Positions 47,545-57,500 of a DNA stretch of 64,000 nucleotides are shown piece by piece; the stretch's first letter is position 1; every line of letters begins with the position of its first letter. Origin of the DNA: Massilia frigida. Lineage in GTDB: Bacteria; Pseudomonadota; Gammaproteobacteria; Burkholderiales; Burkholderiaceae_D. Made by a program: the position numbers and the translations under genes. The notes below the pieces were generated by a model. The model searched no databases. It saw only the letters and a list, made by a program, of their open reading frames with translations, and was not told the origin of the DNA. Location of the stretch: the NCBI RefSeq assembly GCF_011682175.1, contig NZ_WHJG01000024.1:55399-119398 (forward strand), written 5' to 3'.

Positions 47545-48057
47545 ATGATGACATTGCACACCAAGCTGGCGCACGCCGGGCGCGTCGACGATGAACTGGT
47601 GCTGGCCTACGACCAGCGCGAAAAGTGCCGCCTGCGCGCGCGCCTCGCATCCGGCGAGGAAGTGGCACTGTTCATGGTGCGCGGCACGGTGCTGCGCGAC
47701 GGCGAACTGCTGACCGGCGCCGAACAGCGCGTGGTGCGCGTGGTCGCCGCCAGCGAGCCGACCTACGTGGTCCATTGCGACACGCCCCTGATCATGGCGC
47801 GCTGCGCTTTCCATCTGGGGAACCGGCATACGCAGGCGCAGATCGGCGACGGCTTCCTGCGCATCCGGGTCGACCCGGTGCTCAGGGAGATGGCCGAGGG
47901 CCTGGGCGCGCGCGTGGTGCAGGAGAACGCGCCGTTCGAGCCGGAGGCGGGCGCGTATGCGGGGGGAGGGCACAGCCACGGCCATGAGGGCCATCTGCTG
48001 GCGCCGGTCCCGCTGCGCCAGAAGATACACCGGCCCAGCGATCCGGCGCCGGCATGA
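47545..48057 (+). CDS. ureE: Urease accessory nickel chaperone UreE
   Basis: A 170-residue metallochaperone. The N-terminal peptide-binding domain and the central metal domain (AFHLGNRHTQAQIG, DPVLREMAEGLGA) are present. The C-terminus has a short His-rich nickel-binding tail (GGGHSHGHEGH). Two consecutive ATGs begin the gene. Its stop overlaps the ureF start by 4 bases. Confidence 0.96.
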   Translation: MMTLHTKLAHAGRVDDELVLAYDQREKCRLRARLASGEEVALFMVRGTVLRDGELLTGAEQRVVRVVAASEPTYVVHCDTPLIMARCAFHLGNRHTQAQIGDGFLRIRVDPVLREMAEGLGARVVQENAPFEPEAGAYAGGGHSHGHEGHLLAPVPLRQKIHRPSDPAPA

Positions 48058-48719
48058 ACGCCGGCGCGCTGCTGCACCTGCTGCAGTTTGCCAGCCCGGC
48101 GCTGCCGATTGGCGGCTACAGCTATTCGCAAGGCCTGGAAGCGGCGCTGGAGGCGGGCCTGGTCACGGACGCCGACAGCGCCCGCGCATGGATCGCGCGC
48201 CACCTCGACGAGGTCGTCGCGCAGTGGGATGCGCCCCTGTTCTGGCGCCTGCTCAAGGCCTTCGAGGCGCATGACGACGCCTCGGTGGCGCTGTGGAGCG
48301 AGCGCTTCCTGGCCTCGCGCGACAGCGCGGAGTTCCGCGCCGAAACCGTCCAGATGGGCTATTCGCTCACGCGCCTGATCGCTGAGTTGGGGGTGGCCGA
48401 AGTGGCGGCGCTCGGCCCGGAGGTGGCGCTGCCGACTGCCTTTGCCTGCGCGGTCGACGCGCTCGGCATCCCGCACGAGGAAGCGCTGCTGGCGATGCTG
48501 TTTTCGTGGGTTGAAAACCAGGTGCTGGTGTGCGTCAAGTCGGTTCCGCTGGGACAGGTGGCCGGCCAGCGCATGCTGCTGTCGCTGCGCCCGCACATCG
48601 AACAGGCGGCGCGGCGCGCGCAAACGCTGGGCGACGACGCCATGTCGAACTGGTCGCCCGGCCTGTCCATGCTGTCGATGCGGCACGAAGCGCAGCACGG
48701 CAGATTGTACCGATCATGA
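48054..48719 (+). CDS. ureF: Urease accessory protein UreF
   Basis: A 221-residue all-helical protein that acts with UreD and UreG in urease activation. It starts [24 protein letters not shown], the family signature, and ends ...[25 protein letters not shown]. Translation is coupled to ureE (ATGA). Confidence 0.96.
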   Translation: MNAGALLHLLQFASPALPIGGYSYSQGLEAALEAGLVTDADSARAWIARHLDEVVAQWDAPLFWRLLKAFEAHDDASVALWSERFLASRDSAEFRAETVQMGYSLTRLIAELGVAEVAALGPEVALPTAFACAVDALGIPHEEALLAMLFSWVENQVLVCVKSVPLGQVAGQRMLLSLRPHIEQAARRAQTLGDDAMSNWSPGLSMLSMRHEAQHGRLYRS

Positions 48720-48742
48720 TTTTCAAGGAAGAGAGAGACGGC

Positions 48743-49354
48743 ATGACATCAAATCCCCTGCGGGTCGGCATTGGCGGCCCGGTTGGTTCCGGCAAGACGG
48801 CACTGTGCGAAATGCTTTGCAAAAGCATGCGCGACCAGTTCGACATGGCGGTCATCACCAACGACATCTACACCCGCGAAGACATGGAGATCCTGCTGCG
48901 CGCCGGCGCGCTGCCGGCCGAGCGCCTGATGGGCGTGGAAACCGGCGGCTGTCCGCACACCGCGATCCGCGAGGACGCCTCGATCAACCTGGAAGCCATC
49001 GCGCGCATGCAGGCCGATTTTCCCGACCTGGACCTGATCCTGATCGAGTCGGGCGGCGACAACCTGGCGGCCACCTTCAGCCCCGAACTGTCGGACCTGA
49101 CCCTGTACGTGATCGACGTGGCCGGCGGCGAAAAGATACCGCGCAAGGGCGGGCCGGGCATCACCCGTTCGGATCTGCTGATCATCAACAAGACCGACCT
49201 GGCGCCACACGTGGGAGCCAATCTCGACATCATGGCGCAGGATGCGAAACGCCAGCGTGGCGAGCGTCCCTTCATTTTCACCAACCTGCGCAGCGGCGAA
49301 GGCGTGGAGGCGGTGGTGGCTTTTATCCGCGAACAAGGCTTGCTCGATGCCTGA
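48743..49354 (+). CDS. ureG: Urease accessory GTPase UreG
   Basis: A 203-residue GTPase powering nickel delivery. The P-loop is G-G-P-V-G-S-G-K-T, the nickel-binding C-P-H lies in [13 protein letters not shown], and the base motif is N-K-T-D. I chose the ATG at 48743 ([13 protein letters not shown]), 8 bases after GGAAGAGAG, over an in-frame ATG at 48716. It completes ureDABCEFG; no urea transporter follows. Confidence 0.97.
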   Translation: MTSNPLRVGIGGPVGSGKTALCEMLCKSMRDQFDMAVITNDIYTREDMEILLRAGALPAERLMGVETGGCPHTAIREDASINLEAIARMQADFPDLDLILIESGGDNLAATFSPELSDLTLYVIDVAGGEKIPRKGGPGITRSDLLIINKTDLAPHVGANLDIMAQDAKRQRGERPFIFTNLRSGEGVEAVVAFIREQGLLDA

Positions 49355-49393
49355 CCGGATCCGGGCGGTGCGGCCGCTTGCGCCAGGTTGACT

Positions 49394-49419
49394 ATTCGAT
49401 TATTATTGAATTATCGAAT
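49394..49419. promoter_or_regulatory. Putative ArsR operator
   Basis: ATTCGAT and ATCGAAT form a perfect 7-base inverted repeat around a 12-base AT-rich spacer, 16 bases before the arsR start. AT-rich dyads of this size are the usual binding sites of ArsR/SmtB repressors, so repression released by arsenite is likely. Confidence 0.7.
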
Positions 49420-49435
49420 CAATAGAATACCTCTC

Positions 49436-49759
49436 ATGGATACCAAGCAGGCCTTGTCTGCACTGAGCGCCGTGGCGCAGGAATCGCGCCTGGCGGTGTT
49501 TCGCCTGCTGGTGCGGGCGGGGCCAGCTGGCGTGGCTGCCAGCCATATCGCCACGCAACTGGGCATCGCGCCATCGTCGCTGTCGTTCCATCTCAAGGAA
49601 CTGACGCATGCGGCGCTGGTCACGGCGCGCCAGGACGGGCGTTTTGTGATCTATGCGGCCGATTTTTCGACGATGAACGCGCTGATCGGTTTTCTGACCG
49701 AGAACTGCTGCGGCGGCGCGCCGTGCACTCCTCCGACCCTTCCCGAGACACCTCAATGA
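49436..49759 (+). CDS. arsR: ArsR family arsenic-responsive repressor
   Basis: A 107-residue winged-helix repressor (SRLAVFRLLVRAGPAGVAASHIATQLGIAPSSLSFHLKELTHAALV). The usual ELCVCDL metal site in helix 3 is absent; instead Cys91, Cys92 and Cys97 lie in a C-terminal NCCGGAPC motif, an alternative As(III) site seen in other ArsR types. The stop overlaps arsC by 4 bases. Confidence 0.92.
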   Translation: MDTKQALSALSAVAQESRLAVFRLLVRAGPAGVAASHIATQLGIAPSSLSFHLKELTHAALVTARQDGRFVIYAADFSTMNALIGFLTENCCGGAPCTPPTLPETPQ

Positions 49760-50118
49760 CCATCACCATTTACCACAACGCGCGCTGCAGCAACTCGCGC
49801 CGCGCGCTTGAACTGATCCTTGCCAGCGGCGCCGAGCCGCATGTCGTCGACTACCTCGCCGAACCGCCCACGCGCGCCGTGCTGGCGGAGCTGATCGCAC
49901 GCGCGGGACTTGGCGTGCGCGACGCCATGCGCAGCAAGGAACAGGAATACGCCGACCTTGGCCTGGCCGATCCGGCCGTTGGCGACGACGTCCTGCTCGA
50001 CGCCATGGTGGCCCATCCGACCCTGATCAACCGCCCGTTCGTGGTCACGCCGCTGGGCGTGCGCCTGTGCCGTCCCGGCGACCTGGTACTCGACATCCTG
50101 CCGCGCAAGGAAGCCTGA
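49756..50118 (+). CDS. arsC: Glutaredoxin-dependent arsenate reductase ArsC
   Basis: A 120-residue reductase converting arsenate to arsenite with glutathione and glutaredoxin. The catalytic Cys11 is in HNARCSNSR, and the Arg triad residues lie in LINRPFVVTPLGVRLCRPGD. It begins at the ATG overlapping the arsR stop. Product arsenite needs an exporter that is not encoded nearby. Confidence 0.95.
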   Translation: MTITIYHNARCSNSRRALELILASGAEPHVVDYLAEPPTRAVLAELIARAGLGVRDAMRSKEQEYADLGLADPAVGDDVLLDAMVAHPTLINRPFVVTPLGVRLCRPGDLVLDILPRKEA

Positions 50119-50808
50119 ATGGACATGACCCTACCCAACCTGAGCGAAGCGCAGTTCGACCTGCCTACCCAGGACAAGCTGGCGGCGCCGGTGCGCTTCG
50201 ACCATCCGCCGCGCATCCTGCTGCTGTACGGCTCCCTGCGCGAGCGCTCGTTCAGCCGCTTCCTCACCGAAGAAGCGGCGCGCATCCTGGCGCACCTGGG
50301 CGCCGAGGTGCGCATTTTCGATCCGCACGGCCTGCCCGTGACCGACAGCGAAGCGGCCACCCATCCCAAGGTGGCCGAATTGCGCGCCTTGTCGCTCTGG
50401 TCGGAAGGGCAGGTATGGTGCAGCCCGGAGCGGCATGGCGCGATCACCTCCGTGATGAAAAACCAGATCGACTGGATTCCGCTCGAAGTGGGCTCCACCC
50501 GGCCGACCCAGGGCCGCACGCTGGCGGTGATGCAGGTGTCGGGCGGCTCGCAGTCGTTCAATACCGTCAACACCCTGCGCCTGCTGGGCCGCTGGATGCG
50601 CATGGTGACCATTCCGAACCAGTCGTCGGTGCCGAAGGCGTACGAGCAGTTCGACGAGGCCGGGCGCATGAAGCCGTCGCCGTTTTACGACCGCGTGGTC
50701 GATGTGATGGAAGAGCTGTTCAAGTTCACGCTGCTGGTGCGCGAGCGCAGCGATTATCTGGTCGACCGCTACAGCGAGCGGCGCGACGCCGCCCAGCGCC
50801 AGGCGTAA
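50119..50808 (+). CDS. arsH: Organoarsenical oxidase / NADPH-dependent FMN reductase ArsH
   Basis: A 229-residue flavodoxin-fold protein of the ArsH group. Signatures are [24 protein letters not shown] (FMN phosphate), [23 protein letters not shown] and [24 protein letters not shown]. ArsH oxidises trivalent methylarsenicals and reduces quinones in other bacteria. It starts immediately after the arsC stop with no gap. Confidence 0.95.
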   Translation: MDMTLPNLSEAQFDLPTQDKLAAPVRFDHPPRILLLYGSLRERSFSRFLTEEAARILAHLGAEVRIFDPHGLPVTDSEAATHPKVAELRALSLWSEGQVWCSPERHGAITSVMKNQIDWIPLEVGSTRPTQGRTLAVMQVSGGSQSFNTVNTLRLLGRWMRMVTIPNQSSVPKAYEQFDEAGRMKPSPFYDRVVDVMEELFKFTLLVRERSDYLVDRYSERRDAAQRQA

Positions 50809-50822
50809 AAGCGGCGCGCCGC

Positions 50823-51215
50823 CTAGCGCCAGCAATACGGCCAGAAGGTGAGCGCGCCGATCAGCACCGCCCCGACGGCGGCGATCAGCACGCCGCCGGC
50901 CGCGATGTCCTTGGCATGCTTGACGGCGATCGCATAGCCCGGCGAGACCACGTCGCACACATACTCGACCGCCGTGTTGATGGTTTCGGCCACCCACACG
51001 GCCACCATCGCCACCACCAGCCAGCGCCAGTCGGACGCGCTGACCTTGAAATAGAACGCCAGCCCGGCCACGGTCACGCTCGCGATCAGGTGCAGCCACG
51101 CGTTGTGCTGGGTCTTGAGCATGAACACGATGCCCGCGATGGCGTAGCCGAAGCTTTTGGAGCGCGCCGCCAGCGAAAATGGCTGCGGCGTGCCGACGTT
51201 TTTAGTCTCGTTCAT
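50823..51215 (-). CDS. dgkA: Diacylglycerol kinase (DgkA)
   Basis: A 130-residue integral membrane kinase that phosphorylates diacylglycerol to phosphatidate with ATP. Three membrane helices and the catalytic segment ETINTAVEYVCDVVSPGYAIAVKHAKDIAAGGVLI are present. The start is the ATG overlapping the stop of the 43-residue gene upstream (ATGA). It converges with arsH. Confidence 0.94.
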   Translation of the reverse strand: MNETKNVGTPQPFSLAARSKSFGYAIAGIVFMLKTQHNAWLHLIASVTVAGLAFYFKVSASDWRWLVVAMVAVWVAETINTAVEYVCDVVSPGYAIAVKHAKDIAAGGVLIAAVGAVLIGALTFWPYCWR

Positions 51216-51343
51216 GGTTGGTCCGTAGGGTTGATCAAGCGCCAGGCCTGGGCCTGGCCCGGCCGCCGTGCAGCCACGGTCAGCCATGATGTTAATCCGA
51301 TGACGCCACCGATAACAGCGGCGAGCAGCACGCAGCAAGCCAT
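51212..51343 (-). CDS. 43-residue single-span membrane protein, coupled between LDI-like and dgkA
   Basis: This small gene encodes a hydrophobic segment (ACCVLLAAVIGGVIGLTSWL) followed by a basic tail (TVAARRPGQAQAWRLINPTD). A perfect AAGGAGG lies 6 bases before the ATG. The ATG shares one base with the TAA of the LDI-like gene, and its TGA overlaps the dgkA ATG by 4 bases. Two exact couplings and an ideal RBS make it very likely translated. No family is recognised; it probably works with one of its partners in the inner membrane. Confidence 0.75.
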   Translation of the reverse strand: MACCVLLAAVIGGVIGLTSWLTVAARRPGQAQAWRLINPTDQP

Positions 51344-53247
51344 TATCCGCCTCCTTGCGCGCGCACGTGCAGGCTGGTGCGCCCGCCCAGGGTCAGGTTG
51401 AAGCGTGCAGCGCCGCTGGCGTCGGCCGTCATCGCGATGTCGTTGGCAAGGTAGTGCGCGTTCGGCCGCAGGCCGCTCAGGCCGATGGCGTGGACGCCGT
51501 CGGCGTACAGCACGGCGCGCAGGCCATCGCCATCGGCGTGGGCGCTGGCGACCAGGATGCCGGGGTAGGCCAGGCTGTCCAACTGGGGTCGCGCGAGCGC
51601 CGGCGGCGCCTGGATCAGCTGGCGGAAGCCGTCGCGGGTGCCGGCGCGCGCCATCAGTTCCACGCCATGCGCCCAGACCGACGCCTTGCGGCGGTGGATC
51701 ACGCCATCCTTGAGCACACTCGGACATTCCGTTTCCAGCGCCGCCATGCAGGCGCGGTAGACCGTGCTGTCGCCCAGTTCCGCCGCCGCCAGCGCGGTGG
51801 CGCTGTAGGCGCTGGCGCGCGAGAAGCCGTAATTGCCGGTATCGATAGGCCAGAAGGCGCGGCGGCGCAACGCGCCGTTGCGGCCGAACAGCTGGCGGCG
51901 CAGCAGCAGCCACTGGCGCCGTGCCAGGTCGGGCGCGATCGTGTTGAGGAAAAAGCAGGGCATCGCCAGCGGCATCACGCCGCCGATGGCTGGCAGGGCC
52001 AGGCCGGTGCGGGCCGATTTGCAGGGCACGTAGCGCCCGAAACCGTCGAGGAATTCGGCTTCCAGATGGTGGCGGAAGTCGCGCGCGCGGCCGGCCCAGC
52101 GCTGCTCGCGGTGCTGGGCGTCGAACGCCATGATCGCGCTGGCGCCGATGGTATTGCACAGCGGGTAGACCCAATTCGGTTCGCACGCGATCAGGTAAAA
52201 CGGCGAGGCCGTGTATTCATGTTCAAGGCGCCGCAGCAGCGAGCCGGCATCATGCACGTAGCGCTTGCCGGACGGGTGGGTGAGGGTAAAACGGCCCGCT
52301 TCGGAAAAGTCGCGCCGTCCCGTGCTGGCACTGAACAGCGCCATTTGCAGCGCGACGAAGCCGGTGTACATGATGTTTTCGCGCGCCACCGGGTCGGGAT
52401 CGGCTTGCAGGTTGCCCCACAGGTTTTCCAGGCCCCAGTACGACCAGACCTGGTGCTGCGCCTGTTTATCGAGCAGCGCGATCTGGGCCGCGTGCATGTA
52501 GCCGCGAAAGGCGGGCGTGAAACGCGCCTGGGTCAGCGCCACGCCGTATGCCAAAAAGTTCAGTTGATAGCGGGTGGCGGCGGTTTGAAACTGGTCGATT
52601 TTCTCGAAGCCGTTGAACTGGTCGAGCGGCTGCAGGGCGCGGTCGAGCGCAAAGCGCAGGCGCTGGAGGTGGTCGAGCGACATCTCGGGTGCGTCGGCGG
52701 CGTCGCCGGCGGCGTTGAAGATCACGGCCAACTGGCCGCACTGGCTGGCCAGGTAGGCATTGTCGATCCGCCGTTGACGGCGCGCCAGCGCGAACCAGGC
52801 GCTCATGGCGATGGCAGTGGCGCCCAGCGCCAGCGCCAGGCCGGCGTAGACCATCTCGATGGTGGACGAGCGCAGGGCGCCGTGGCGCATGGTGGCGGCG
52901 CCGATGGCCAGTCCCAGCCAGGCCAGGGGCGGCGCCAGGATGTTGCCGGTACCGAACCAGACCAGCAGCGACACGCCGAATGCGGCCATGCCAGCCAGGG
53001 CAGCCAGCAGGTGGCCGATGCCATCTCGGGTGCAGATGTCGGCATGGGCCAGGAATCCGCCGCCGGGAAAAATCAATCCCATGCCGAAGATGCGCAGGCT
53101 GTCCTGGTGCGCCAGGAACAGCAATGCCGTTCCGGCGCCAAGCAGGGCCAGGTAGGCCACGAACAAACGGATGACGCGTGCCTGCGTGACGGGGCCGAAC
53201 AGGCGCGTGTACGGTGGCAGCGGAACGATGTCGGTGTGGGGGTGCAT
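51343..53247 (-). CDS. Linalool dehydratase/isomerase-like membrane protein
   Basis: A 634-residue protein. The N-terminal 160 residues hold four to five membrane segments. The remainder resembles the (alpha/alpha)6-barrel of linalool dehydratase/isomerase (LDI): YQLNFLAYGVALTQARFTPAFRGY, VWSYWGLENLWGN, D-P-V-A-R-E-N-I-M-Y-T-G, then C355-EPNWVYPL-C364-N. LDI has the same two cysteines with the same 8-residue spacing, and they are catalytic there. LDI itself interconverts linalool, geraniol and myrcene and has no membrane domain. The actual substrate here is unknown; a lipid or isoprenoid alcohol is plausible given the coupled dgkA. It is the first gene of that operon. Confidence 0.72.
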   Translation of the reverse strand: MHPHTDIVPLPPYTRLFGPVTQARVIRLFVAYLALLGAGTALLFLAHQDSLRIFGMGLIFPGGGFLAHADICTRDGIGHLLAALAGMAAFGVSLLVWFGTGNILAPPLAWLGLAIGAATMRHGALRSSTIEMVYAGLALALGATAIAMSAWFALARRQRRIDNAYLASQCGQLAVIFNAAGDAADAPEMSLDHLQRLRFALDRALQPLDQFNGFEKIDQFQTAATRYQLNFLAYGVALTQARFTPAFRGYMHAAQIALLDKQAQHQVWSYWGLENLWGNLQADPDPVARENIMYTGFVALQMALFSASTGRRDFSEAGRFTLTHPSGKRYVHDAGSLLRRLEHEYTASPFYLIACEPNWVYPLCNTIGASAIMAFDAQHREQRWAGRARDFRHHLEAEFLDGFGRYVPCKSARTGLALPAIGGVMPLAMPCFFLNTIAPDLARRQWLLLRRQLFGRNGALRRRAFWPIDTGNYGFSRASAYSATALAAAELGDSTVYRACMAALETECPSVLKDGVIHRRKASVWAHGVELMARAGTRDGFRQLIQAPPALARPQLDSLAYPGILVASAHADGDGLRAVLYADGVHAIGLSGLRPNAHYLANDIAMTADASGAARFNLTLGGRTSLHVRAQGGG

Positions 53248-53557
53248 GCCTGCCAGCCAGTCGGATAAAGCGGATATTTTACTTGAAATGCAATACGGAA
53301 ATATTTAATTGGTATCAATTTCAGCCCGAATTCATTCCTCCTCGCAGGGCCAGGATGTGGCCTGCATGCCGGTGCCTGCAATAAACAACGCTTTATGACA
53401 AGCAATGCGCACCGGATTACTCATTAGCATGCCTTTATTCTTCCGACAGGAAATAAAATGTATTTACTCCGGATATTTTAATTTACAATGAGCAATTATT
53501 TGCAACGGTGCTGCTTAGAACTGTTGCACCGTTCAGATTGTCAGCCGGAGTTGAGTA
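53248..53557. other. 310-base AT-rich divergent intergenic region
   Basis: Separates the LDI-like gene (minus) from the DUF535 gene (plus). Its GC content is clearly lower than the surroundings. Apart from the inverted repeat at 53504..53533 it shows no gene, and both promoters presumably lie here. Confidence 0.6.
53504..53533 (+). promoter_or_regulatory. Inverted repeat in leader of the DUF535 gene
   Basis: AACGGTGC and GCACCGTT flank a 14-base spacer, 24 bases before the start at 53558. It could be a leader hairpin or a regulator site. Confidence 0.4.
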
Positions 53558-54505
53558 ATGAATTTTCAAGAAGGCCCTTTCGCAGGGGGGCTGGAGACGT
53601 TTATCCGGACCCCGTCGATCACGATCCGCTCCGGCGTACCGGTCGGCTTGCCCGCCTCGCAATACTGGCGTGAACGGCTCAAGCTGCATGCGCGCGCGCT
53701 CCTGAACCGCCGCGTCACGGGCCAATGGCTGCGCGTGCTCAACGCCCATCCGGCGTTTTCCGACCTGGTGCGTGACACCCCCAAGCTGCTTTACAAGATT
53801 TATCGCCCGTACATGAGCAATGTGCTGTGCGCCGAAGCGCGCTTGCGCGTGCTGGCGGCCCATTACGGCTTCGTGTTCAGCCGCGGGCTGGGGCCGATGA
53901 TCGTCGCCGCCGCGCGCGCCGGCGTGCCGCTTGGCGCGGTCGAGGGCAAGACCGGCACCATCTACGAACTGCAGTTGCGCGCCGTGTCCACCATGGAACG
54001 CGAAGGCGAGCTGGTGCTGCAACTGTGCGACGCCGGCACCCCGGTGTTTTCGCTGGCGTTCACGTTCGCGGAAGAAGAGGGCGAGACGATTGTCTGTATC
54101 GGCTGCATCCAGGGGCCGAAAGGCGGCGATGGGCTGGAAGCGATCCGCAACGCCACGCGCGAGTTGCATGGCGTGCGGCCCAAGCATTTGCTGGTGACCC
54201 TGGTGCGCCAGCTGGGCCACGCCTTCGGCTGCGGCCGCGTGCGGCTGGTTGGGAATGCCAACCGCGTGGTGCACGGGGCGATCCGGCGTGGCAAGGTGCT
54301 GGCCGATTACGACCAGATGTGGAACGAGCTCGGCGCCGAACCCCGGCCCGACGGCGATTTCGGGCTGGCCTGCGAGCCGGTGCGGGAACCCGACATGGAA
54401 CAGATCCAGTCGAAAAAGCGTTCGGAAGCGCGCAAGCGCCATGCCGTCGTGATGGCGCTGGCCGATGCGCTGGTGGCCAGCATGGTCAAGCGGGTTGCCG
54501 GCTGA
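53558..54505 (+). CDS. VirK/YbjX family (DUF535) protein
   Basis: A 315-residue cytoplasmic protein of the DUF535 family. Characteristic parts are LNAHPAFSDLVRDTPKLLYKIYRPYMSNVL, RLRVLAAHYGFVFSRGLGPMIV, IGCIQGPKGGDGLEAIRNATRELHGVRPKHLLV and NANRVVHGAIRRGKVLADYDQMWNELG. VirK and YbjX are linked to virulence and antimicrobial-peptide resistance in enterobacteria, but their biochemistry is unknown. It faces the NRPS gene across a shared terminator. Confidence 0.9.
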   Translation: MNFQEGPFAGGLETFIRTPSITIRSGVPVGLPASQYWRERLKLHARALLNRRVTGQWLRVLNAHPAFSDLVRDTPKLLYKIYRPYMSNVLCAEARLRVLAAHYGFVFSRGLGPMIVAAARAGVPLGAVEGKTGTIYELQLRAVSTMEREGELVLQLCDAGTPVFSLAFTFAEEEGETIVCIGCIQGPKGGDGLEAIRNATRELHGVRPKHLLVTLVRQLGHAFGCGRVRLVGNANRVVHGAIRRGKVLADYDQMWNELGAEPRPDGDFGLACEPVREPDMEQIQSKKRSEARKRHAVVMALADALVASMVKRVAG

Positions 54506-54527
54506 CCTCCATTCCATTGCCGATCAG

Positions 54528-54570
54528 CAAAATTGCCCAACCGGGCTCAGACCCCGGTTGGGCAATTTTG
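54528..54570. terminator. Bidirectional 18-bp terminator hairpin
   Basis: CAAAATTGCCCAACCGGG and its exact complement flank a 7-base loop. A and T runs on either side let it stop both the DUF535 gene and the convergent NRPS gene. Confidence 0.92.
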
Positions 54571-54587
54571 CTTTATGGGGCGTCCGC

Positions 54588-57500
54588 TCAGTGCCGGGCC
54601 GGTGCCGCCGGGCAGCCGGCCCAGCTGGTGCCGGCGGGAATGTGTTCCCCCTTCATCACCAGGGTCAGGGGCCCCAGGCGGGCATTGTCGCCGACCTTGG
54701 CGCTGTAGAGCACGGAACTGCGCGGTCCCATCGTTACCTTGCTGCCAATCTCCACGTGGTCGATTTTCATTACCCGGTCTTCAAACAAATGGGTCTGGGG
54801 ACAGGCGAATGCGTTGAGCTCGCTGTAATCGCCGATCGATACGCAGTCGAACTCGGTAATGTCGGTCGTGTCCAGGTACACGCCACGCCCTATCTTGCAT
54901 CCCAATAAGCTGAACGCCACCGGCAACCACGGCGTGCCGCGCAGATAGCGCATGAAATTGGGCACGGCAATGCCTTCGTACAGATTGGTCACGCCTTCCG
55001 ACAGCCATACGAACGGGGTCCACATCGGCGCGGAACGCTTGCGGTAGTGGCCCAGCAGCAGCCATTTGAGCGTGAGTACGAACAAATAATTGCCGATGCC
55101 GTACCCCAGCCCGGCCAGCGCCAGGTCGGCGATGACGTCGCTCCACTGGCCGGCGGCCGCTTCCGGCATGACGTCGAGCACGACGGTGTAGCCGACCGCA
55201 ATCACCAGTGCATGCGGGGCGACGATGCGGAACGTTTCCACCAGCGTGCGTCCGATGCGGCGCAGCGCCGATGGCCGGTAGGTCAGCCATTCGGGATAGC
55301 CGCTTACCTGTTCGCGCGCCGGCAGGTGGATTGCCGGCGATCCGAGCCAGGTGTCGCCGCTTTTCATGCGTTCGTTCTCGGGTGCATGGGTATGCACGCC
55401 GACCAGTACCCGTTCCGGCAGGATCGTGCCATCCGGAATGTAGCTGCCATTGCCGACGAAGCTGCGGTGCGAGATGACCGTCGCTTGCATGGTCATCCAG
55501 CCGCCATCGATATGTTCGTCGCCCAGCATGACGGCATCGGCGATGAAGGTTTCGTCGCCCAGGGTCAGCATGTCGGGCACTACGCCGAGCGCGGTCGAAA
55601 TCTCGGCATCGCGCCCGACCTTGGCCCCCAGCAGCCGGTACCAGAAGGGCGCGAACACGGTGGCGTAAATGCCGTGCAGCACGTTCAGGCTGGATTCCTG
55701 GATATGGCTGACCAGCCATTTGGCACAGTAAATATTGCTATGGACCGCAGAGCGCCCCGGTTGCAGGCGCGGCAGTCCGCCCCAGCGGATCGCGGCCGAC
55801 ACCAGCGCCGTCAGCACGATCAGCACGGCACTGGCGGGAAACGCCAGCAGGAAGTAGCGCACCAGCTGGGTCGTGACCTGCTTGCCTTGCAGCCAGGGCA
55901 TGACTTCCATTTCATCGAGCCAGTCGATCAGCACGAAGCTCGGGAAGACCGGCATGAAGAACACGGTGGTGACCAGCAAGATGCCGAGCACGAAGAACAC
56001 GGCTTCGCCGGCCAGGCGCGCGCGGCTGACCGGCGGCCGTGGCGGCAGGCTGGACACGAAGGGGCCCTGGTCGCGCGCGGGCGAGCCGCCCCATACGCGC
56101 GCTTCCGGCACCCGGCTGCCATCGGCCATGGCGGCCTGGCCTTCGAGGTGGCCGAGCGCGCCAATGGCGGTGTTGCCTTCCATGACGGCGTAGGAGGCCA
56201 CGGACGCGTTTTTGCCCAGCGAAATGGCGCCCAGCAGCAGGCGGCCGCGGTCGACCCGGGCGTTTTCGAGGTTGACGGCGTTGCCGATGCTCACGCCATC
56301 GCCGATGTCGAGCAAGTCCGGCGCGCGCAGGGTCATGGAACCGACCAGCACCTCGTTGCCGACGCGCGCGCCGAGTGCCCGCAGCCACCACACGTATAGC
56401 GATGAGCCGCTCAGCAGGTACACCGGCGCCGATTCGACCAGCCGGTCGGCCAGCCACCAGCGGTAATAGGTCCAGCCCCACAGGGGATAGGAACCGGCCT
56501 TCAGGCGGCCTGCGATGAGCCACTTGCCGGCGATGGCGATGACAAATTCCATCAGCGTGGCGAACAGGAACACGCCGATCGAGGCGGTCACGGCCAGCGC
56601 CACCGAGTCGCCCGCTTCGCCTGTGAAGAAGTGATAGGTAAAGAAAGGCGCCAGCCACTGCGCCATGCGCAGGGTGACCATGGGTGGAATGGCGAGCGCC
56701 TGGCCGGCCGCGCAGATCCAGCGCCGGGTGGCCGAGGGGGCCGTCCAGTCTTGTTCGGCGGCGCCGGCGGCGGGCGCGTCGGCCAGGGCGATGGCGATCT
56801 TGCCGAGCTGGCGTTGCTGGTAAATATCGCGCACGGTGACGTGGGCGAAGGCGGGATCGGTGCGCAAGGCCGAGGCCAGGCGCGCGGCCAGTAGCGAGTG
56901 GCCGCCCAGGTCGGCAAAAAAGTCGGCCTCGCGCCGGATCGGCTGGCCCGGGAACAGGGTGGCCAGCGCCTTGAACAGCGCGGCTTCGGCTACCGTTTCG
57001 GGCTGGTCCGAGCCATCGGCGGCGCCGCTGGGCGCGGCCAGCGGCATGGCCTTGAGCGCCTTGCGGTCGATCTTGCCCGACGTTAAGCGCGGCATCAGCG
57101 GCAGCGCTTCGTAGCGGCTCGGGACCATGTAGGCCGGCAAGTGTTCCGACAGCGCGCGGCGCAGGGTGGCGCCGGAAATCGCGCCGTCGCTGGCGCCGCT
57201 GGCCGCGACCAGATAGGCGACCAGCTGGTCGATGCCATCGTCCTTGCGCAGCAGCACCGCGACCGTGCCCACGCCGGCCTGCTGGGCCAGCACGGCTTCG
57301 ATTTCGCCCAGTTCCACCCGGAAGCCACGAATTTTCACCTGGTCGTCGGTGCGGCCCAGGCATTGCACTTCGCCATCGGCATCGATGCGTGCCAGGTCGC
57401 CGGTGCGGTACAGGCGCGCGTCGTGCGGCCCGCTGGTCCAGGGATTGGCGAGGAATTTCTCGTCCGTCAAGTCGGGCCGACCCAGGTAGCCGGCCGCCAG

